The notes beneath the pieces are model-generated. The model was not told the DNA's origin. It ran no database searches and worked only from the letters and a program-made list of their open reading frames with translations. A stretch of 64,000 nucleotides of DNA from Adiantum capillus-veneris (Eukaryota; Streptophyta; Polypodiopsida; Polypodiales; Pteridaceae), in the NCBI GenBank assembly GCA_014529385.2, contig CM043965.1, positions 61,278,933 through 61,342,932 on the forward strand. Direction: 5' to 3'. How positions within the stretch are numbered: the stretch's first letter is position 1; each line of letters opens with the position of its first letter. Positions 61,278 through 64,000 of the stretch are shown here, piece by piece. The position numbers and the translations under genes were made by a program.

Positions 61278-61673
61278 TGTGACAGGTTTTAGGGTTAGGG
61301 TTTTTGCGTTGAGGTCATAGACGCTTCTGATCCATGCATTCGTTTGGCCAGCCACAAATTCACTCTCCCTAGAAAGGTGGTCCATGCTAATCTCTTGGTC
61401 AAAGCCAAAATCCTCTATGTAGTGAACAATTCTCTCTATGTGGTGTTTGCATTTGTGATCTTCTACATAGCAATAGGACATCTGAGTGATCTTTGGGTCG
61501 AGAACTACCTTGATTGTGATTTGCAAATTTTGGCGGAGGGGCCTAAAACCCAGAAAAGAGAAGAAATACCAACTTATGGGTTCCTGTTGAGGGGCCTAAG
61601 TTATTAAAAGAAAGAAAAAGAAGATTTCTTCCAACTTATAAGCTCTGCCGAGGGGCCTAACCGATTAAAAGAG

Positions 61674-61712
<39 letters not shown>

Positions 61713-62102
61713 GGCTGGCATAAAATCCTGATGATGTGGCACAATAGTACGGACATTCTTGTTTTACGCTGTAGGATGACACGTGGCAGACTGTACGGAT
61801 TTTCCGTGATTTGTTGATAGACTGACTTGGCAGATTGTACGGATTTGCGCCTTTTAGGCTGGGCAGATTTTGGCAAGTCCTAGCTTCAGTGTTTTGATGC
61901 TTTTGGGGCTTTGCTTTTAGCATAGCATCCCTTGTGTACTCTCTACAAGTGCCCACATGCCACTCTCCTGAGAAGCATCTGGACGCAGAGTCTCAGAGAG
62001 AGTTGGACCCTCAAGAGTTGTACTTTGCAAACCGTAATAATAAAGGAATACCAAAAGGGGCACCAATCTTTGGGTGTCTTGGCTCAAAACACCGCCGAGT
62101 GT

Positions 62103-62154
<52 letters not shown>

Positions 62155-62237
62155 ATTCCAGTGTTTTAAAGTGTTGTCAAGTGTGAAGTTTGTGGTTATC
62201 TCTGTGTTTCCGTCCGATCCCTTGCTGGAAGTGATTA
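61278..62237 (+). repeat. 3' LTR of element F (probable)
   Basis: Starts tgtgacaggttttagggttaggg, directly after the purine tract. It has gaggggcctaa...ccaacttat units in tandem (61535-61665), a CA run (61677-61710), aataataaaggaatacc, the ggggcaccaatctttggg block (62028-62100) and a CT run (62104-62150). The end near gtgattaca at 62237 is a guess. The part 61314-61530 does not match other LTRs and may be a further insertion. Confidence 0.7.
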
Positions 62238-62779
62238 CACTACCCACTCCCTTCCTCTCAACCCTCTCCCTACATCCCCTCCCCCCCATCCTCTGAATTT
62301 CTCTCTGGACGTGAATTTCAGATTTTCTTTCTCTCGGCAGATTTTCTCTCTAAAAATCTGCAGAATTTTTTCTCTCAAAACTGAATCCAGAAGCAGTTTC
62401 TTTCACATTAAAAAAGGTGAATTCTTCCTCTTTCATGGAAAAGGGCAGCGCCAGGTTTGAGGGGTGTTGATTTACTTGCCAATGTTAGAAAAACAAGGTA
62501 CAGACATCTGACTTGCACTATCTTGATCCGTATATGAAAACTCTTCTACAATCAAATATTTCTCTTGGTGTGTGCATTGAAGTAACAGTTATGCTGGACA
62601 GTATAATCTTAATCCTTTGTTAGATATTCATCTTGTTTCCATACCGTATATATAGTATATACCGTACAAATTCAACAGTTCAGTTTGTTTGACATAAGAC
62701 ATTTTTTCAAACTAAAAGAGCTGCAGCGGCAAAGTTGTACTAGATTGTTTTAATCCTTTTGTTACAAAGTGATCATGTG
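62238..62779. other. Intron DNA without recognisable element
   Basis: Pyrimidine-rich from 62238 to 62400 (a repeated gattttctctct phrase), then AT-rich sequence. No ORF or repeat partner in the window is recognised. Confidence 0.5.
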
Positions 62780-63260
62780 GCACACCTACCTGTAGAAGAG
62801 AAAGTAGAGACAGAGATCGATGTGATGATGTGGGAGGCCCATAAATTGCAGTGTGATTTACAACCAACAGTTGATGACGTGGCATTTTGTTACGTAGTGT
62901 GAAAGTAGAAGTTGGGCACCCATTAGTTTTAACGGTTACTTTGGCCTAGCGCCAACTTTTTGTATCTGTTGCTTTTAGACTAGGGGCCTTTCAAATATGA
63001 GCCTTGGGGGTCTACTCTAGTAGATCAGTACATGGTTGCACAGTTGTAGACTTCTCGGCAGTTGTACTCTGTGAATTACTTAATATAAAAAGAAGTACCA
63101 AAAGGGGCGATAGAATTTGGGACCAATGATTTGGGGAGTGGAACTCTGCCACTCGGTGTCTCTTGTCTACTGTGGGGTGTTCTCTCTTTCAAGTTCAAGT
63201 TTATGCTGTTTCAGTTCAGTTCGGTGATTGTTGCAGTGATTTTACTGCCTTGCCAATGGC
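62780..63260 (+). repeat. Decayed gypsy LTR fragment (B-like)
   Basis: Contains gatgacgtggcattttgt, gactaggggcctttcaaatatgagcc, aatataaaaagaagtacc, ggggcgatagaatttggg and gagtggaactctgccactcggtgtc in the order seen in B LTRs. Ends near ttcagttcagttcgg. Confidence 0.75.
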
Positions 63261-63908
63261 TTGCCAGTTACACCTTTGTTTTAATTTGATAGCATTGATT
63301 GAGACCTTCAATTATCATTGATTTGGAAGTCCGACGGTTTCAAAGAATGAATGGTAGTCCTAATGTTTTCAAGTACATATAGAGTCTAGGCTAAATTTGT
63401 TTATTGTATGTTGTAGCTTGCTTGATTGATTCTCACTTGAAATATCTCTTCTATTTATGTACTTTATACTTCTTTTTTCCTCCTTGATCAACAATCATCG
63501 AAATAAAATAAAGTTTTGTACTTTATTTCATACATCGCGTAACTTATGTACCTTATCCGAGGGCAACAAGCAATACCCGTATCATAGCTGTACCAAATGT
63601 ATTGTACTAACCACAGTAAGGAGAATCCTTCATCGCGTTGGAGCTAATAAATAACATTTCAGTATGTATGGGTTCAACTTGATTGATATGAGGGAGCATC
63701 ATTTGTCAGTACGGAAGGGGGAAGCTTTGGTGTTGATGTGCATTTAAGCATGAATATATGTGGTTGAGGGACAGGACCGGTTGTCTTCTTGTCTTGTTGC
63801 TACATCTGTTGCAAAAGAAATGTCATCCTTCATGTTAGTTCGCCTACTTGCTTTATTTTGCTTGTAGTTTAACATACACCATCTGAGTCTGGTTTAGGGC
63901 TGGTTTAG
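63261..63908 (+). other. 3' end of the giant CLC intron
   Basis: T-rich, AT-rich plant intron sequence with no repeat partner in the window, ending in ggtctggtttagggctggtttag at the acceptor. A branch point cannot be placed with confidence. Confidence 0.6.
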
Positions 63909-64000
63909 GTTCATGAAGTGCATGATGCAGTTTGGCAAGGTATTCCAAGCAGCGGGGCAGCATGGTTACGCACTCAACCATTGGAGAAACATTGGGTCCA
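63909..64000 (+). CDS. CLC-e/CLC-f-like channel, exon 2 (runs off the window)
   Basis: Thirty codons and two bases to the end of the window. Reads VHEVHDAVWQGIPSSGAAWL and RTQPLEKHWV. The VHE..D..W.G.P..GAAWLR pattern is typical of the segment after the first helix in plant CLC-e/f proteins. The exon starts at a codon boundary after acceptor AG (63907-63908), in the same phase as the end of exon 1. The rest of the gene (pore, selectivity filter, any CBS domains) must lie to the right. Confidence 0.82.

Larger units (their letters stand above)
21074..63908 (+). other. Giant intron of the CLC gene (about 42.8 kb)
   Basis: Starts with donor gtaagc at 21074 and ends with acceptor tttag at 63904-63908. 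Both flanking exons are phase 0 and join within a conserved CLC segment. Apart from about 950 bp at the left and 650 bp at the right, it consists of nested or adjacent transposons on both strands. I found no further CLC exon inside it. Confidence 0.8.

Noticed and set aside
61194-61526. 110-codon minus-strand ORF, and a plus-strand ORF with a hydrophobic stretch at 61344-61607
   Set aside because: No recognisable domain and it spans an LTR border; kept only as unassigned DNA within the F LTR.

Overview
This window is repeat-dominated nuclear DNA from a land plant. The evidence is plant-style chromodomain Ty3/gypsy retrotransposons, a plant LINE with a zf-RVT C-terminus, a plant hAT transposon with introns, TTTAGGG-type telomere motifs inside LTRs, and one recognisable host gene for a plastid-type CLC chloride channel/transporter (CLC-e/CLC-f-like). 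The very large, transposon-filled intron suggests a big-genome lineage such as a fern, lycophyte or gymnosperm. That placement is inference; no species call can be made from the sequence alone.

Layout: 1-2005 has no gene I can support. 2011-9007 is Ty3/gypsy element A1 (+) with 5-bp target duplications (gctga). 9013-11674 is unique and microsatellite DNA, including about 870 bp of alternating AT/AG/CT arrays and a small ORF island. 11675-18767 is element A2 (+), same family as A1, inserted in an AT array. 18768-20554 holds more microsatellite, an RT/RNase H fossil and the 5' flank of the CLC gene. CLC exon 1 is at 20555-21073 and CLC exon 2 at 63909-64000, in the same phase, so almost everything between them (about 42.8 kb) is one intron.

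Inside that intron, from left to right: LTR fragments and a LINE RT fossil (22020-23246); gypsy element B (+, 23247-about 34038), carrying a nested complete chromovirus, element 3 (-, 23927-32381, TSD cgtgt); gypsy element C (+, about 34039-37540), whose integrase is split by a solo LTR (34402-35124, TSD atctc); element D (+, to 39738); element B2 (LTR plus gag, 39760-about 41600); a non-autonomous LTR element E (-, 42443-50988), one of whose LTRs carries a complete hAT transposon (45973-50107, 8-bp TSD atgccagt); gypsy remnants F (51463-54181 and 61064-62237) split by a nearly full-length LINE (-, 54198-61047, 16-bp TSD); further LTR fragments; then CLC exon 2.

The transposon ORFs are nearly all broken by stops, frameshifts or deletions. 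The most notable signals are (i) the roughly 43-kb nested intron of a CLC gene, (ii) a small hairpin with compensatory base changes just upstream of the polypurine tract in at least six different gypsy copies, (iii) a conserved block after an AATAAA-like box in about eleven otherwise divergent LTRs, and (iv) telomere-box clusters inside LTRs.
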